64,000 nt of DNA from Acinetobacter lactucae (GCF_001605885.1 NZ_LRPE01000039.1:1-64000); one strand, 5' to 3'. Shown: positions 38,136 through 48,906, counted from the first letter of the stretch. The notes: generated from the sequence alone by a model not told the origin. Made by a program: numbers and translations.

Positions 38136-38513
38136 TTATTCAGCTGAAGTGTTCACTTCACGATCTACAAGCTCAACGTAAGCCATCGGTGCTGCATCAC
38201 CAGCACGGAAGCCCGCTTTAAGAACACGTAGATAACCGCCGTTACGTTCTTTGTAACGAGGGCCGAGTACGGTAAATAATTTACCAACAGTTGCAGCATT
38301 ACGAGTACGAGCAAATGCTAAACGACGATTTGCTACAGTATCGTTTTTTGCTAGAGTGATTAAAGGCTCAGCAACACGACGTAATTCTTTAGCTTTAGGA
38401 ACAGTTGTTTTGATCAACTCGTGTTCAAATAAAGAATTAGCCAAGTTTTGGAACATCGCTTTACGATGGCTGCTTGTACGGCCTAATTTCACACCACTAT
38501 TACGATGACGCAT
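38136..38513 (-). CDS. rplQ: 50S ribosomal protein L17
   Basis: Large-subunit protein near the polypeptide exit tunnel. The 125-residue product starts with the invariant [12 protein letters not shown] and has [17 protein letters not shown] in the middle. It is the last gene of the alpha operon, 18 bp after rpoA, ending at the terminator at 38093-38120. Confidence 0.97.
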   Translation of the reverse strand: MRHRNSGVKLGRTSSHRKAMFQNLANSLFEHELIKTTVPKAKELRRVAEPLITLAKNDTVANRRLAFARTRNAATVGKLFTVLGPRYKERNGGYLRVLKAGFRAGDAAPMAYVELVDREVNTSAE

Positions 38514-38531
38514 GGTGATAGTCCTACTTAA

Positions 38532-39539
38532 TTAACGGCTACGATAGGCAAAACGGTCGTCCATACGAAGACTAGCTGGTGGCCAGTTTTCAAGACGCAT
38601 ACCGAGTTGTAAGCCTTTCGATGCCAAAACATCTTTGATCTCTGTTAACGATTTTTTACCAAGGTTAGGAGTTTTTAACAACTCAACTTCAGTACGTTGA
38701 ACAAGATCACCAATGTAGTAAATATTTTCTGCTTTCAAACAGTTAGCAGAACGAACAGTAAGCTCTAGATCATCTACTGGGCGAAGCAAGATTGGGTCAA
38801 CTTCTTCACGAGGCTCTTGAGCAACTGGAGTTTGGTCTTTCTGAAGATCAACAAAAATTGCAATTTGTTGTTGCAAGATTGTTGCCGCTTTACGGATTGC
38901 TTCTTCAGGATCCACCGTTCCATTTGTTTCAAGGTCGATTACCAGTTTATCTAAATCAGTACGTTGTTCTACACGCGCATTTTCAACGGTGTAAGAAACA
39001 CGTTTAATCGGGCTATAAGAAGCATCTAATTGCAAACGACCAACAGGGCGTGTTTCACCTTCAGGGAAACGAGAATCAGATGTTTCATAACCACGACCTT
39101 GAGCAACTTTCAAGCGCATTTTTAATGAGCCTGAAGCACTTAAAGTACCGATTAAATGTTCTGGGTTAACCACTTCAACATTATGAGGTAAACGAAGGTC
39201 AGCAGCAGTAATATCGCCAGGACCTTGTTTTTCTAATGTTAAATATGCTTCATTTTGATCGAACAGCTTAATAGACAATCCTTTTAGGTTCAGCAAGAGC
39301 TCGACGATGTCCTGCTGCAAGCCTTCTAAAGTACTGTACTCGTGCTCGACACCTTCTATCTCTACTTCAACCACAGCAGCGCCAGGTAAAGAAGACAATA
39401 GAATGCGACGTAAAGCATTACCTAGAGTATGGCCAAAACCACGCTCTAAAGGTTCTAGAATCACTTTTGCCGAGGTCCCGCTTACCGCTTCGACCTTGAT
39501 CGCTTGCGGAGTTAGAAACTCGTTTGCAGTACGCGTCAT
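38532..39539 (-). CDS. rpoA: RNA polymerase alpha subunit
   Basis: Assembles RNA polymerase and contacts activators and UP elements. The N-terminal dimerisation domain (about residues 1-235) contains [20 protein letters not shown]; a flexible linker leads to the C-terminal DNA-binding domain (about 250-335) with [12 protein letters not shown], which includes the DNA-contacting Arg, and [14 protein letters not shown]. Length 335 is typical. It sits between rpsD and rplQ in the usual alpha-operon order. Confidence 0.97.
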   Translation of the reverse strand: MTRTANEFLTPQAIKVEAVSGTSAKVILEPLERGFGHTLGNALRRILLSSLPGAAVVEVEIEGVEHEYSTLEGLQQDIVELLLNLKGLSIKLFDQNEAYLTLEKQGPGDITAADLRLPHNVEVVNPEHLIGTLSASGSLKMRLKVAQGRGYETSDSRFPEGETRPVGRLQLDASYSPIKRVSYTVENARVEQRTDLDKLVIDLETNGTVDPEEAIRKAATILQQQIAIFVDLQKDQTPVAQEPREEVDPILLRPVDDLELTVRSANCLKAENIYYIGDLVQRTEVELLKTPNLGKKSLTEIKDVLASKGLQLGMRLENWPPASLRMDDRFAYRSR

Positions 39540-39556
39540 TATTGCTACCTCAAGGA

Positions 39557-40183
39557 TTATTTAGAATACAATTCTACAATCAAGCTTTCGTTGATTTCAG
39601 CAGGTAAATCAGAACGATCTGGTGCAGCTTTAAACGTACCTTCAAGCTTAGAATGATCAACTTCGATCCAAGCTGGAATACCACGTTGTGTAGCTAACTC
39701 AATCGCGTTTTTAATACGCAATTGTTGTTTAGCACCTTCGTGAACCGCAATTACATCACCAGCTTTAACTTGAATAGATGCGATGTTTACACGACGACCA
39801 TTCAAAGTAATGCTACGGTGACTTACCAACTGACGAGCTTCTGCACGTGTAGAACCAAAACCCATGCGATAAACAACGTTATCAAGACGGCTTTCAAGCA
39901 ATTTCAACAAGTTCTCACCTGTTGCGCCTTTAACACGAGCTGCTTCTTTATAGTAGTTACTAAATTGACGTTCTAACACACCGTAAATACGACGGACTTT
40001 TTGTTTTTCACGTAATTGTAGTGAATACTCAGATTGCTTACCACCGCGTGCCTGACCATGTTGACCAGGAGCTTTGTTAGCTTTTTTAGTTTTGACGTCA
40101 AATGGTTTAACGCCAGATTTAAGTTGCAGGTCTGTCCCTTCGCGGCGAGAGAGTTTGCATTTTGGACCAATATAACGAGCCAT
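39557..40183 (-). CDS. rpsD: 30S ribosomal protein S4
   Basis: Primary 16S rRNA-binding protein that nucleates 30S assembly; in E. coli it also represses translation of the alpha operon. The product is 208 residues, with N-terminal [16 protein letters not shown] and the S4 RNA-binding domain (about residues 97-160) containing [25 protein letters not shown]. Only one N-terminal Cys remains, so no zinc ribbon is expected. It is preceded by rpsK with a 12-bp gap. Confidence 0.97.
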   Translation of the reverse strand: MARYIGPKCKLSRREGTDLQLKSGVKPFDVKTKKANKAPGQHGQARGGKQSEYSLQLREKQKVRRIYGVLERQFSNYYKEAARVKGATGENLLKLLESRLDNVVYRMGFGSTRAEARQLVSHRSITLNGRRVNIASIQVKAGDVIAVHEGAKQQLRIKNAIELATQRGIPAWIEVDHSKLEGTFKAAPDRSDLPAEINESLIVELYSK

Positions 40184-40195
40184 GAATGTTTCTCC

Positions 40196-40582
40196 TTACA
40201 CGCGACGTTTTTTAGGTGGACGGCAACCGTTGTGAGGAATTGGAGTCACATCGGTAATGCTGTTAATCTTATAACCCACTGCGCCTAATGCACGAACCGC
40301 AGACTCACGACCTGGACCAGGACCTTTTACAAGGACGTCCAGATTTTTCAAACCGTAATCCAAAGCTGCTTTACCAGCAACTTCAGCAGCTACCTGAGCA
40401 GCAAACGGAGTTGATTTACGTGAACCACGGAAGCCTTGTCCACCTGAGGTGGCCCAAGCCAATGCATTACCTTGACGATCAGTAATCGTAACAATGGTGT
40501 TATTAAAAGACGCGTGAATGTGTGCAACACCTTCAGAGACGGTACGGGTGACCTTCTTGCGTGTGCGAGTATCTTTAGCCAT
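40196..40582 (-). CDS. rpsK: 30S ribosomal protein S11
   Basis: Component of the 30S platform near the mRNA exit and Shine-Dalgarno helix. The 128-residue product has the family features: [19 protein letters not shown], the [14 protein letters not shown] loop, and the C-terminal [18 protein letters not shown], with the Asn-Gly bond that is isomerised in E. coli S11. It is third in the alpha operon after rpmJ and rpsM. Confidence 0.97.
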
Positions 40583-40601
40583 CTTTTAGCTTCCAGAAAT
40601 C

Positions 40602-40958
40602 TTACTTTTTAATCGGTTTGCGCGGACCTTTACGGGTACGTGCGTTAGTTTTGGTGCGTTGACCACGGACAGGCAAGCTGCGACGATGGCGAAGGCCGCG
40701 GTAGCAACCCAAATCCATTAAACGTTTAATGTTCATGGAAATTTCGCGACGTAAGTCACCTTCGGTAGGAACCTTAGCAACTTCTGCACGAATCGCATCA
40801 AGCTGAGCATCGTCCAACTCACGGATCTTAGTAGTTTCAGTAATACCAACTGCAGCTAAGATATTCTTAGCAGTGTGGCGACCGATACCAAAGATATAAG
40901 TGAGGGAGATAACAGCATGCTTGTTATCCGGAATGTTTACACCGGCAATACGAGCCAT
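40602..40958 (-). CDS. rpsM: 30S ribosomal protein S13
   Basis: Head protein of the 30S subunit contacting tRNA and the B1 intersubunit bridge. The 118-residue product starts [19 protein letters not shown], with the conserved [26 protein letters not shown] tail. It is preceded by a 106-bp gap from rpmJ that contains a GC-rich hairpin, the place where S4-mediated control acts in E. coli. Confidence 0.97.
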
Positions 40959-40992
40959 TCACTTTCTCCAAAAAGGCAGTAGAGATAATCAA

Positions 40993-41019
40993 CCGCCCCA
41001 CAAAAATCTTGAGGGGCGG
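40993..41019 (-). promoter_or_regulatory. alpha-operon leader hairpin upstream of rpsM
   Basis: GC-only 7-bp stem CCGCCCC/GGGGCGG with a 13-nt loop in the untranslated region before rpsM. E. coli has an S4-binding pseudoknot at this place; whether this hairpin extends into a pseudoknot with the ribosome site is not established. Confidence 0.5.
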
Positions 41020-41064
41020 ATATTAACCCAATTCGCCTACTGAAATCAACAGGTCTTGATTAGA

Positions 41065-41181
41065 TTAACCTTGACGCTGCTTATGACGAGGTTCTGCGCT
41101 ACAAATTACGCGAATAACCCCATTACGACGGATAACTTTACAGCTACCACAAATTTTCTTTACAGAAGCTTGTACTTTCAT
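41065..41181 (-). CDS. rpmJ: 50S ribosomal protein L36
   Basis: Short gene encoding 38 residues beginning [15 protein letters not shown]. Three Cys and one His (C11, C14, C27, H33) form the zinc ribbon of the C+ type L36. It lies between secY and rpsM, the standard location. Confidence 0.96.
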
Positions 41182-41201
41182 GATGAAACCTCTAAGTGCG
41201 C

Positions 41202-42560
41202 TTATCCCTTAGGATGAGCAGTCGTTTTTCTCATTAATGTTTGATTATCATATTGATGAGATGTTAAATGCGCTTGTAGCTGAGCCATAAAGTCCATAAC
41301 AACGACTACTACGATCAATAATGAGGTACCACCTAAATAGAATGGAATCCCAAAAGAGCTTTGTAGAATCATTGGCATTAAACAGATGACCGTAATATAA
41401 ATCGCACCAATAAATGTCAAACGATTAAGAATATGATCTAAGTAACGAGCAGTTTGCTCACCTGGGCGAATACCAGGCACATAAGCTCCGCTGCGTTTTA
41501 GATTTTCTGATACTTCCTTAGGGCTAAATACTAAAGCCGTATAAAAGTAACAGAAAAAGATAATTAACGCACCAAAGAGCACCAAATACAAAGGCTGTCC
41601 AGGCGACAATACTAAAGCTAGATCTTGTAAGCTACTTTTAATAAAACCAGCATTTGGATCTGCACTTCCCACCCATTGTCCAAGACTTGCTGGGAACAAT
41701 AGTAAAGAACTTGCAAAAATCGCAGGAATTACACCAGCCATATTAATTTTTAATGGCAAATGCGTCTGCTGTGCTGTAAATATACGACGTCCCTGTTGCT
41801 TTTGCGCATAGTTTACTGGAATACGACGTTGTGCTTTTTCAATAAACACAATGGCTGCCAATACACCTAAAGACAAAAGACCAAAGATTACAAGACCAAT
41901 TAAACTTGTTTGACCATTATCTACAGAAGATACTGATTGCATGATTAAATTAGGCAAACCAGCAACAATCCCTGCAAAAATAATCATTGAGATACCGTTA
42001 CCAATACCTCTTTCAGTGATTTGCTCACCCAGCCACATTAAGAACATAGTTCCAGCGACAAGTGAAGTAACTGCAGGTATATAAAAGGCAAGGCCAACTG
42101 TCAGAGTAATACCCTGACCGATCAAACCTGCGCACATACCGACTGCCTGAACCACTGCAAGTAATAAAGTACCCTGACGCGTATATTGATTAATTTTACG
42201 CTTACCTTGCTCACCTTCCTTTTTCAAGGCTTCAAGTGAAGGAATTACTGTTGACATTAACTGCACAATAATTGATGCAGAAATGTAAGGCATAATCCCT
42301 AAAGCAAGAATAGACATTCGCTCTAAAGCACCGCCAGAAAACATATTGAATAGCCCAAGAATAGTTCCTTGGTTCGCATGAAATAAATTTTCTAACGCAG
42401 CATTATTAATGCCTGGTACTGGAATATGCGCTCCTAGTCGAAAGACCAGCAATGCACCGATTAGAAAACTCATCCGGCGAATAATTTCACGATATTTCAC
42501 ATGAAATGGCTGACCTTTCATCATGTTGACATGACCTGAAGAACTAGGAGACATAGACAC
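41202..42560 (-). CDS. secY: preprotein translocase subunit SecY
   Basis: Forms the protein-conducting channel of the Sec translocon in the inner membrane with SecE and SecG. The product is 452 residues with ten membrane helices. Hallmarks are [13 protein letters not shown] (helix 1), the plug-region [23 protein letters not shown] and the cytoplasmic loop [18 protein letters not shown]. It is co-transcribed at the end of the spc block, 6 bp after rplO. Confidence 0.97.
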
Positions 42561-42566
42561 TCGAGA

Positions 42567-43007
42567 TTACTCCTCGACTTTACCGCCAGCTGCTTCAATC
42601 GCAGCTTTAGCGCCTTTAGTCAATGCAACACCTTGAACAGTGAATGCACGAGTGATTTCACCAGAAAGTACGATACGAGCACGAATTTGGTCACGACGAA
42701 CAACATTCGCAGCTTTCAAAGTTTCCAGGCTAACGATGTCGCCTTCAACCTTGCTTAACTCAGATAAACGTACTTCAGCAGTTTTTAAAGCGATTTGGCT
42801 AGTGAAACCGAATTTAGGTAAACGACGATAAATCGCTGTTTGACCACCTTCAAAGCCTGGACGAACGCCACCACTTTTACGTGATTTTTGACCTTTGACA
42901 CCACGGCCACCAGTCTTACCAACGCCAGAACCGATACCACGGCCTAAACGACGGTGTTCACGTTTTGCACCTTCTGCAGGCGCAAGTTCATTTAAACGCA
43001 GAGTCAT
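42567..43007 (-). CDS. rplO: 50S ribosomal protein L15
   Basis: Late-assembling 50S protein of 146 residues. The N-terminal basic, Gly-rich extension [26 protein letters not shown] penetrates 23S rRNA, and the C-terminal globular region carries [13 protein letters not shown]. It is followed by secY after 6 bp. Confidence 0.97.
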   Translation of the reverse strand: MTLRLNELAPAEGAKREHRRLGRGIGSGVGKTGGRGVKGQKSRKSGGVRPGFEGGQTAIYRRLPKFGFTSQIALKTAEVRLSELSKVEGDIVSLETLKAANVVRRDQIRARIVLSGEITRAFTVQGVALTKGAKAAIEAAGGKVEE

Positions 43008-43010
43008 GGC

Positions 43011-43187
43011 TTATTCCTCTACACTAACCATATAGTAGACTTTGTTGATCATACCGCGGTTAGAAGGCGTATCTTGCACTTCTACAGTATGACCAATACG
43101 ACGCAGACCTAAACCTTGTAAGCAAAGCTTGTGATTTTTCAAGCGATGTGAAGAAGATTTAGTCTGGGTAACTTTAATCGTTTTCAT
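43011..43187 (-). CDS. rpmD: 50S ribosomal protein L30
   Basis: A 58-residue protein, [20 protein letters not shown] at the start, then [25 protein letters not shown] and a VEE C-terminus. Typical bacterial short L30 between rpsE and rplO, with 6- and 3-bp gaps. Confidence 0.96.
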
Positions 43188-43193
43188 GATTGA

Positions 43194-43691
43194 TTACCCT
43201 TGAATTTCTTCTACTGATTTACCACGTTTCGCAGCGACTTTCTCAGGAGAAGTCATATCACGCAAACCTTTAAAAGTTGCGTTTACTACGTTTGCAGCAT
43301 TAGTAGAACCATAACATTTAGCAAGTACGTTATGTACACCTGCAGCTTCTAGAACGGCACGCATAGCACCACCAGCAATTACGCCAGTACCTTCAGAAGC
43401 AGGTTGCATATATACACGGCTTGCACCATGACGAGCATTCACAGGGTGTTGTAAAGTAGTACCTGCAAGGTCTACAGTAATCATGTTGCGACGTGCAGCT
43501 TCAAGTGCTTTAGAAATAGCAGCTGGAACTTCACGAGCTTTACCACGACCAAAACCAACACGACCATTACCATCACCCACAACAGTTAATGCTGTGAAAG
43601 AGAAGATACGACCACCCTTAACAACTTTGGCTACACGATCAACGGCAACCAGCTTTTCAACAAGACCTTCGTTTTGTTCAACTTTAGCCAT
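43194..43691 (-). CDS. rpsE: 30S ribosomal protein S5
   Basis: Small-subunit protein that contributes to decoding accuracy and mRNA unwinding with S3 and S4. The product is 165 residues with a double-stranded RNA-binding-like N-terminal domain ([36 protein letters not shown]) and the C-terminal domain [23 protein letters not shown]. The spectinomycin-site loop around VVKGGR is unaltered. Confidence 0.97.
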
Positions 43692-43693
43692 GA

Positions 43694-44044
43694 TTAGAAC
43701 TCCAAGCCGTTTTCACGAGCAGCATCAGCCAAGGCTTTGATACGACCATGATATTTAAAACCAGAACGGTCAAATGCAACTTTAGTTACACCAGCTGCTT
43801 TCGCACGCTCTGCGATTAAAGCGCCTACTTTAGTAGCTGCGTCTACATTACCTGTAGTACCGCTACGTAAAGATGCATCCAAAGTTGAAGCTTGTGCTAA
43901 AACTTTGCCACCATCTGCTGAAATAACTTGAGCATAGATGTGACGCGGAGTGCGGTTTACACACAAACGAGTCGCACCCAATGCACGAATGTGCAAGCGT
44001 GTGCTTTTCGCACGACGCAAACGGGATTGTTTCTTTTCGTTCAT
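43694..44044 (-). CDS. rplR: 50S ribosomal protein L18
   Basis: 5S rRNA-binding protein of the central protuberance, acting with L5. The product has 116 residues with a basic N-terminus ([17 protein letters not shown]), the core [20 protein letters not shown], and the C-terminal [26 protein letters not shown]. Two bp separate its stop from rpsE. Confidence 0.97.
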   Translation of the reverse strand: MNEKKQSRLRRAKSTRLHIRALGATRLCVNRTPRHIYAQVISADGGKVLAQASTLDASLRSGTTGNVDAATKVGALIAERAKAAGVTKVAFDRSGFKYHGRIKALADAARENGLEF

Positions 44045-44058
44045 AAGAACCTCGCGCC

Positions 44059-44592
44059 TTATTTCTTCTTAGCTTCTTTACGAAGAATGACTTCATCCGA
44101 ATAACGAACACCTTTACCTTTATATGGTTCAGGAGAACGGTATGCACGGATTTCTGCCGCTACTTGACCTAACAACTGCTTATTTGCTGATTTCAAAATG
44201 ATTTCAGTAGCAGTTGGAGTTTCCGCTGTTACACCTTCAGGTAAAGCGTAGTCAATTGGGTGTGAAAAACCAAGGTTAAGGTTTACAACAGTACCTTTAA
44301 CCGCAGCTTTATAACCAACACCAACTAGCTGCAACTTACGTTCGAAGCCTTCACTAACCCCTTTTACAAGGTTATTCAATACAGCGCGAGCAGTACCAGC
44401 TTGCATCCAAGCATCTTTCGATTCTTTAACTGGAGCAAGTTGAAGTTTACCTTCTTCCTGTTTTAGCTCGACCAGCGCATGCAGGTTGAAAGACAATGTA
44501 CCTTTGCTGCCTTTCACTTCGACCTGCCGGCCGTTCTGAGTAACTGCTACACCATTAGGTACAGTTACTGGGGCTTTAGCCACACGAGACAT
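44059..44592 (-). CDS. rplF: 50S ribosomal protein L6
   Basis: Large-subunit protein near the sarcin-ricin loop. It has two repeated alpha/beta domains (about residues 1-80 and 85-177), with the family signature [24 protein letters not shown] at the C-terminus. The length of 177 residues is standard. Confidence 0.97.
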   Translation of the reverse strand: MSRVAKAPVTVPNGVAVTQNGRQVEVKGSKGTLSFNLHALVELKQEEGKLQLAPVKESKDAWMQAGTARAVLNNLVKGVSEGFERKLQLVGVGYKAAVKGTVVNLNLGFSHPIDYALPEGVTAETPTATEIILKSANKQLLGQVAAEIRAYRSPEPYKGKGVRYSDEVILRKEAKKK

Positions 44593-44605
44593 GAGGAATC
44601 ACCTA

Positions 44606-45001
44606 TTAAGAAACAAAAGCAATAACTTCACCACCAACGCCCGCAGCACGTGCAGCGCGATCAGTCATGATGCCTTTGCTTGTAGAAACAATTGCAATAC
44701 CTAAACCTTGCTTAACGCTTGGAAGTTTATCTTTACCACGGTATTGGCGAAGACCTGGACGGCTTACGCGTTTAACCATTTCGATAACTGGTTTGCCTTC
44801 GAAATATTTTAAAGTAATTGTCAAAGTAGATTTTGTCTCTTCTTGAGCAACTTCTACATTTGAAATATAACCTTCTTGTTGAAGTACGTTTGCAATAGCA
44901 ACTTTCAACTTAGAAGAAGGCATAGAAACAGTTTGTTTCTTAGCCATTTGTGCGTTACGAACACGTGTTAGCATGTCGGCAACGGTATCTTGCATACTCA
45001 T
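44606..45001 (-). CDS. rpsH: 30S ribosomal protein S8
   Basis: Primary binder of the 16S central domain; in E. coli also the translational repressor of the spc operon. The 131-residue product shows [20 protein letters not shown], the RPGLRQYRG segment and a C-terminal [31 protein letters not shown] signature. Confidence 0.97.
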   Translation of the reverse strand: MSMQDTVADMLTRVRNAQMAKKQTVSMPSSKLKVAIANVLQQEGYISNVEVAQEETKSTLTITLKYFEGKPVIEMVKRVSRPGLRQYRGKDKLPSVKQGLGIAIVSTSKGIMTDRAARAAGVGGEVIAFVS

Positions 45002-45012
45002 TTAGTCGCTCC

Positions 45013-45318
45013 TTACCAGCTTGCCTTAACAACGCCTGGTACATCACCCTGCATTACTGTGTCACGTAATTTGTTACGGCTTAAACCGAACTTACGGAAG
45101 TAACCATGAGGACGACCAGTTAAACCACAACGGTTACGAAGACGTACCGGAGATGCATTACGTGGCAATGCTTGTAACTTTAACATCGCTTCGAAACGCT
45201 CTTCTTCACTTGCATTTACGTTTGCAATCGTAGCTTTTAATTCAGCACGTTTTGCAGCGTATTTAGCAACTGTTTTTTCGCGTTTCAATTCGCGATTAAT
45301 CATACCTTTCTTAGCCAT
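45013..45318 (-). CDS. rpsN: 30S ribosomal protein S14
   Basis: Head protein of the 30S subunit, 101 residues, of the long zinc-independent type: the usual CxxC pairs are absent. It contains [21 protein letters not shown] and [10 protein letters not shown], both typical. The position between rplE and rpsH is standard. Confidence 0.97.
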   Translation of the reverse strand: MAKKGMINRELKREKTVAKYAAKRAELKATIANVNASEEERFEAMLKLQALPRNASPVRLRNRCGLTGRPHGYFRKFGLSRNKLRDTVMQGDVPGVVKASW

Positions 45319-45327
45319 ATCGACCTC

Positions 45328-45864
45328 TTATTTGAACGGGAAGCCGAATGCACGCATAAGCGCACGGCCTTCGTCATCGGTGCGAGCAGTCGTAGTAATA
45401 GTAATATCCATACCACGAATACGATCAATCTTATCGAAATCGATTTCAGGGAAAACGATTTGCTCTTTCAAACCCATTGAGTAGTTACCACGACCATCAA
45501 ATGATTTCGAAGAGAAACCACGGAAGTCACGGATACGAGGGATTGCGATTGAGATCAAACGGTCCAAGAATTCGTACATTTGGTCGCCACGTAAAGTAAC
45601 TTTACAACCAATCGGCCAACCATCGCGGATTTTGAAACCAGCGATAGATTTACGAGCAAGTGTAATTACTGGTTTTTGACCAGCAATTAATTGCATGTCG
45701 ACTACAGCGCCATCTAATAATTTCTTATCAGTTGCAGCTGCGCCTACACCCATGTTTAGGGTAATTTTTGTGATGCGTGGAATTTCCATCACGTTCTTAA
45801 TGCTAAGTTCTTCTTGTAACTTCGCTTTAAGTTCTTCGTTGTAACGTGCTTTAAGTCTGGCCAT
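45328..45864 (-). CDS. rplE: 50S ribosomal protein L5
   Basis: Binds 5S rRNA and contacts P-site tRNA in the central protuberance. The 178-residue product has [16 protein letters not shown] near the N-terminus, the [22 protein letters not shown] segment, and ends with FGFPFK. Standard location after rplX. Confidence 0.97.
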   Translation of the reverse strand: MARLKARYNEELKAKLQEELSIKNVMEIPRITKITLNMGVGAAATDKKLLDGAVVDMQLIAGQKPVITLARKSIAGFKIRDGWPIGCKVTLRGDQMYEFLDRLISIAIPRIRDFRGFSSKSFDGRGNYSMGLKEQIVFPEIDFDKIDRIRGMDITITTTARTDDEGRALMRAFGFPFK

Positions 45865-45879
45865 TGCCTTTTCAACCTA

Positions 45880-46197
45880 TTACTTCGCTACCGCCACTGA
45901 TTCACCATTTGATTTGTAAACGCGAGTTTTCACGCCATCAATCACTTGGTAACCAACACGGTCAGCCTTCTGGGTTGTAGCATTTAAAATTGCCACGTTT
46001 GAAATATGAAGCGAAGCTTCTTGAGTAACGATACCGCCTTCAGCGCCAGTTACACGATTCGGCTTTTGATGCTTCTTCACTAAGTTAAGGCCTTCAACCT
46101 TAACGCGGTCTTCAGAAACAGACAATACAGTACCCTGTTTGCCTTTTTCTTTACCTGCGATCACGATAACTTGATCGCCTTTTTTAATCTTAGCCAT
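45880..46197 (-). CDS. rplX: 50S ribosomal protein L24
   Basis: Assembly-initiating 50S protein with an N-terminal KOW motif (KKGDQVIVIAGKEKGKQGTVLSV, about residues 4-27). The length of 105 residues matches bacterial L24. It is preceded by rplN (9-bp gap) in the spc block. Confidence 0.97.
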   Translation of the reverse strand: MAKIKKGDQVIVIAGKEKGKQGTVLSVSEDRVKVEGLNLVKKHQKPNRVTGAEGGIVTQEASLHISNVAILNATTQKADRVGYQVIDGVKTRVYKSNGESVAVAK

Positions 46198-46206
46198 GAT
46201 TGCCTC

Positions 46207-46575
46207 TTATAGAACTTCAGGAGCCAATGAAATGATTTTCATGAACTGTTCAGTACGAAGTTCACGAGTCACTGGTCCGAAGATACGAGTAGCAATCGGA
46301 GCTTTGTTGTTGTTCAGGATAACTGCAGCATTATCATCAAAACGGATCACAGAACCATCTGGACGACGAATGCCGAATTTAGTACGAACTACAACCGCAT
46401 TCATCACGTCACCTTTTTTAACACGTGCGCGTGGGATTGCTTCTTTTACAGTAACTTTAATAATGTCGCCAACAGAAGCATAACGACGATGTGAACCACC
46501 AAGTACTTTAATACATTGTACGCGGCGAGCACCACTGTTGTCTGCTACGTCGAGCATAGTTTCGGTTTGAATCAT
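46207..46575 (-). CDS. rplN: 50S ribosomal protein L14
   Basis: Interface protein of the 50S subunit that binds 16S h14 and the silencing factor RsfS. The frame is open to 46608, but the ATG at 46575 ([17 protein letters not shown]) has a GGAGTAGGG ribosome region and gives the universal 122 residues. It is the first gene of the classical spc block; a long hairpin lies directly upstream at 46595-46652. Confidence 0.97.
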
Positions 46576-46594
46576 TGCCCTACTCCAAAACCGA

Positions 46595-46652
46595 GCATCA
46601 CCGGTCACAATTTCGAAAGGCTCAAAGAGTACTCGAAATTGACCGATGATGC
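46595..46652 (-). promoter_or_regulatory. long hairpin at the rpsQ-rplN (S10/spc) junction
   Basis: Arms 46595-46616 and 46633-46652 pair over 20 bp with one wobble pair and a 2-nt bulge, loop of 16 nt, in the 92-bp gap between rpsQ and rplN. No long U-tract follows, so processing or partial attenuation is more likely than full termination. Confidence 0.7.
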
Positions 46653-46667
46653 AACAAGAACGTCGAA

Positions 46668-46925
46668 TTACTCAGCAGCTGCTTCAACTACTTCCACTAA
46701 AGTCCAAGCTTTAGTTTTAGAAATTGGGCGGCTTTCTTTAATGGTCACAACATCGCCAAGTTTAGCAACATTGTTCTCATCATGAGCGTGTAACTTAGTT
46801 GAACGGCGAATTGATTTGCCATACAACGGGTGTTGAACGCGGCGTTCGATAAGAACAACAATAGACTTGTCCATTTTGTCGCTTACTACTTTGCCGGTTA
46901 ACGTGCGGACTGTTTTTTCACTCAT
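46668..46925 (-). CDS. rpsQ: 30S ribosomal protein S17
   Basis: Early-assembly 30S protein with an OB fold. The 85-residue product has [18 protein letters not shown] at the N-terminus and the conserved [21 protein letters not shown]. Its ATG overlaps the rpmC stop by 4 bp (ATGA-type coupling). It ends the classical S10 block. Confidence 0.97.
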   Translation of the reverse strand: MSEKTVRTLTGKVVSDKMDKSIVVLIERRVQHPLYGKSIRRSTKLHAHDENNVAKLGDVVTIKESRPISKTKAWTLVEVVEAAAE

Positions 46926-47119
46926 TGTCCGTTCCCCTGTTTTTCGGTAAGGAGTGTCTTAATACGAGCAATTGTCTTACGAGCAACTTGCACTTCATGC
47001 GATTTACCCAACTGACCAGTTGCTTTCGCCATACGAAGACGGAATTGATTAAGCTGTTGCTCATCAAGCAAAGCTTTCAACTCTTCTACCGATTTTTCAC
47101 GTAGATCTTTAGTTTTCAT
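46922..47119 (-). CDS. rpmC: 50S ribosomal protein L29
   Basis: Two-helix protein at the exit tunnel rim next to L23. The 65-residue product has [32 protein letters not shown], the family signature. It overlaps rplP by one base and rpsQ by four, which implies tight translational coupling. Confidence 0.97.
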
Positions 47120-47532
47120 TACATTACCGTCCGAGTCACGATAGTGGTTTTAAACGGAAGTTTAGCAGCAGCTAAAGCAAATGCTTCACGCGCTAATTCT
47201 TCGTTCACACCTTCAATTTCGTACAGGATCTTACCTGGTTGGATCTGGCAAACCCAGTACTCCACGCTACCCTTACCTTTACCCATACGCACTTCAAGAG
47301 GCTTTTGAGTAATTGGTTTATCCGGGAATACGCGAATAAAGATTTTACCACCACGCTTAATACGGCGGCTAATAGTACGACGTGCAGCTTCAATCTGACG
47401 AGCAGTCATACGACCACGTTCAGTTGCTTTAATTGCAATCGAACCAAATGATACTGTACTACCACGATGCGCTAGACCAGTATTACGGCCTTTGTGCACC
47501 TTACGGAATTTGGTACGTTTAGGTTGCAACAT
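47119..47532 (-). CDS. rplP: 50S ribosomal protein L16
   Basis: 50S protein near the A-site and peptidyl transferase centre. The 137-residue product starts [21 protein letters not shown]; the arginine hydroxylated in E. coli corresponds to the KGSVEYWV region's neighbouring MGKGKG segment. Standard length and place between rpsC and rpmC. Confidence 0.97.
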   Translation of the reverse strand: MLQPKRTKFRKVHKGRNTGLAHRGSTVSFGSIAIKATERGRMTARQIEAARRTISRRIKRGGKIFIRVFPDKPITQKPLEVRMGKGKGSVEYWVCQIQPGKILYEIEGVNEELAREAFALAAAKLPFKTTIVTRTVM

Positions 47533-47535
47533 GGA

Positions 47536-48288
47536 TTATTCTCCCTTGTCAGCAGCACGGTCACCGCGACGACCACGACGCTCTTGACCTTCACCACGAC
47601 CACGACCACGTTTAGCTGGACGATCTTCAGCAGGAGCAGGGTTCATGACTTGTTTCATGCCACCTAAAATCTCGCCACGGAAAATCCAAACTTTAACACC
47701 AATCGTACCGTAAGTTGTTTCTGCACGCATAGTTGCATAGTCAATGTCTGCACGTAACGTATGTAAAGGTACACGACCTTCACGATACCATTCTGTACGA
47801 GCAATCTCTGCACCACCTAAACGGCCAGACACTTCAACTTTGATACCTTTAGCACCAGCACGCATAGTGTTTTGAACCGCACGCTTCATAGCACGACGGA
47901 ACATTACACGCTTTTCTAATTGAGAAGCGATAGCTTCAGCAACTAAACGCGCATCTAAGTCTGGGCGATCAATTTCGTTGATACTTACTTGCGCAGGAAC
48001 ACCCATAATGCTGGTAAGTTCGCGCTGTAATTTCTCAATATCTTCGCCTTTTTTACCGATTACGATACCAGGACGAGCTGTGCTAATAGTTACTTTAGCA
48101 GCGCCTGATGGACGTTCGATAAGAATATTGCTTACCATCGCATTCTTAAGTTTTTTAGTTAAAAACTCACGAACTTGAAGATCTTTAAGCAAGTATTCAG
48201 CGTATTGTTTCGGATTCGCATACCAGTTAGCGTTATGACGTTTCACAACACCTAGGCGGATACCGATTGGATGAACCTTCTGACCCAT
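47536..48288 (-). CDS. rpsC: 30S ribosomal protein S3
   Basis: Forms the mRNA entry pore with S4 and S5. An N-terminal KH domain has the GxxG loop [12 protein letters not shown] (about residues 75-88), and the C-terminal S3 domain includes [34 protein letters not shown]. The product (250 residues) is longer than E. coli S3 (233) owing to an Arg/Gly/Glu-rich tail [18 protein letters not shown]. Confidence 0.97.
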   Translation of the reverse strand: MGQKVHPIGIRLGVVKRHNANWYANPKQYAEYLLKDLQVREFLTKKLKNAMVSNILIERPSGAAKVTISTARPGIVIGKKGEDIEKLQRELTSIMGVPAQVSINEIDRPDLDARLVAEAIASQLEKRVMFRRAMKRAVQNTMRAGAKGIKVEVSGRLGGAEIARTEWYREGRVPLHTLRADIDYATMRAETTYGTIGVKVWIFRGEILGGMKQVMNPAPAEDRPAKRGRGRGEGQERRGRRGDRAADKGE

Positions 48289-48289
48289 A

Positions 48290-48619
48290 TCAAACCCCTA
48301 CCTTAACGGTGATGTGACAAGTACGCTTAGTAATACGATCTGCACGGCCTTTAGCACGTGGCATAATACGTTTAAGGCTCATGCCTTCGTCAACGTAAAT
48401 CGTAGATACTTTAAGATCGTCAACATCTAAACTGTTATTGTGTTCAGCGTTTGCAATCGCAGATTCCAATGCTTTTTTCACTAAAACAGCAGCTTTTTTA
48501 TTGCTGAAGTTTAAGATATTTAAAGCATGCGCAACAGATTTGCCGCGAATAAGATCTGCAACCAAACGTGCTTTCTGTGCCGAGATAGCGGCACCGCGTA
48601 ATTTAGCAGTTACTTCCAT
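48290..48619 (-). CDS. rplV: 50S ribosomal protein L22
   Basis: Lines the polypeptide exit tunnel with its beta-hairpin loop ([19 protein letters not shown], macrolide-resistance region, unaltered in outline). Two adjacent ATGs occur, at 48622 and 48619; the second has better spacing from AGGTG and gives 109 residues. Follows rpsS closely. Confidence 0.96.
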
Positions 48620-48630
48620 CATGACACCTA

Positions 48631-48906
48631 TTAACGTTTAGATTTCTTGTCAACACCGTGACCACGATAGGTACGAGTTGGCGCGAATTCACCGAGTTTA
48701 TGACCAACCATATGCTCAGTAACAATTACTGGAACGTGGTTACGACCATTATGAACAGAAATTGTTAGACCAACAAAATCTGGAAGGATCATCGAACGAC
48801 GAGACCAAGTTTTAATCGGCTTGCGAGAGTTACTAGCAACAGCCGCTTCAACCTTAGCGAACAAGTGCGCATCGACGAATGGGCCTTTTTTCAGAGAACG
48901 AGGCAT
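48631..48906 (-). CDS. rpsS: 30S ribosomal protein S19
   Basis: Head protein of the 30S subunit near the A and P sites. The 91-residue product starts [15 protein letters not shown] and has the signature [21 protein letters not shown]. It lies between rplB and rplV. Confidence 0.97.

Noticed and set aside
46595-46652. Rho-independent terminator between rpsQ and rplN
   Set aside because: The stem is strong but is followed by a mixed sequence with only four consecutive Ts, and the downstream spc genes have no separate promoter that I can identify.
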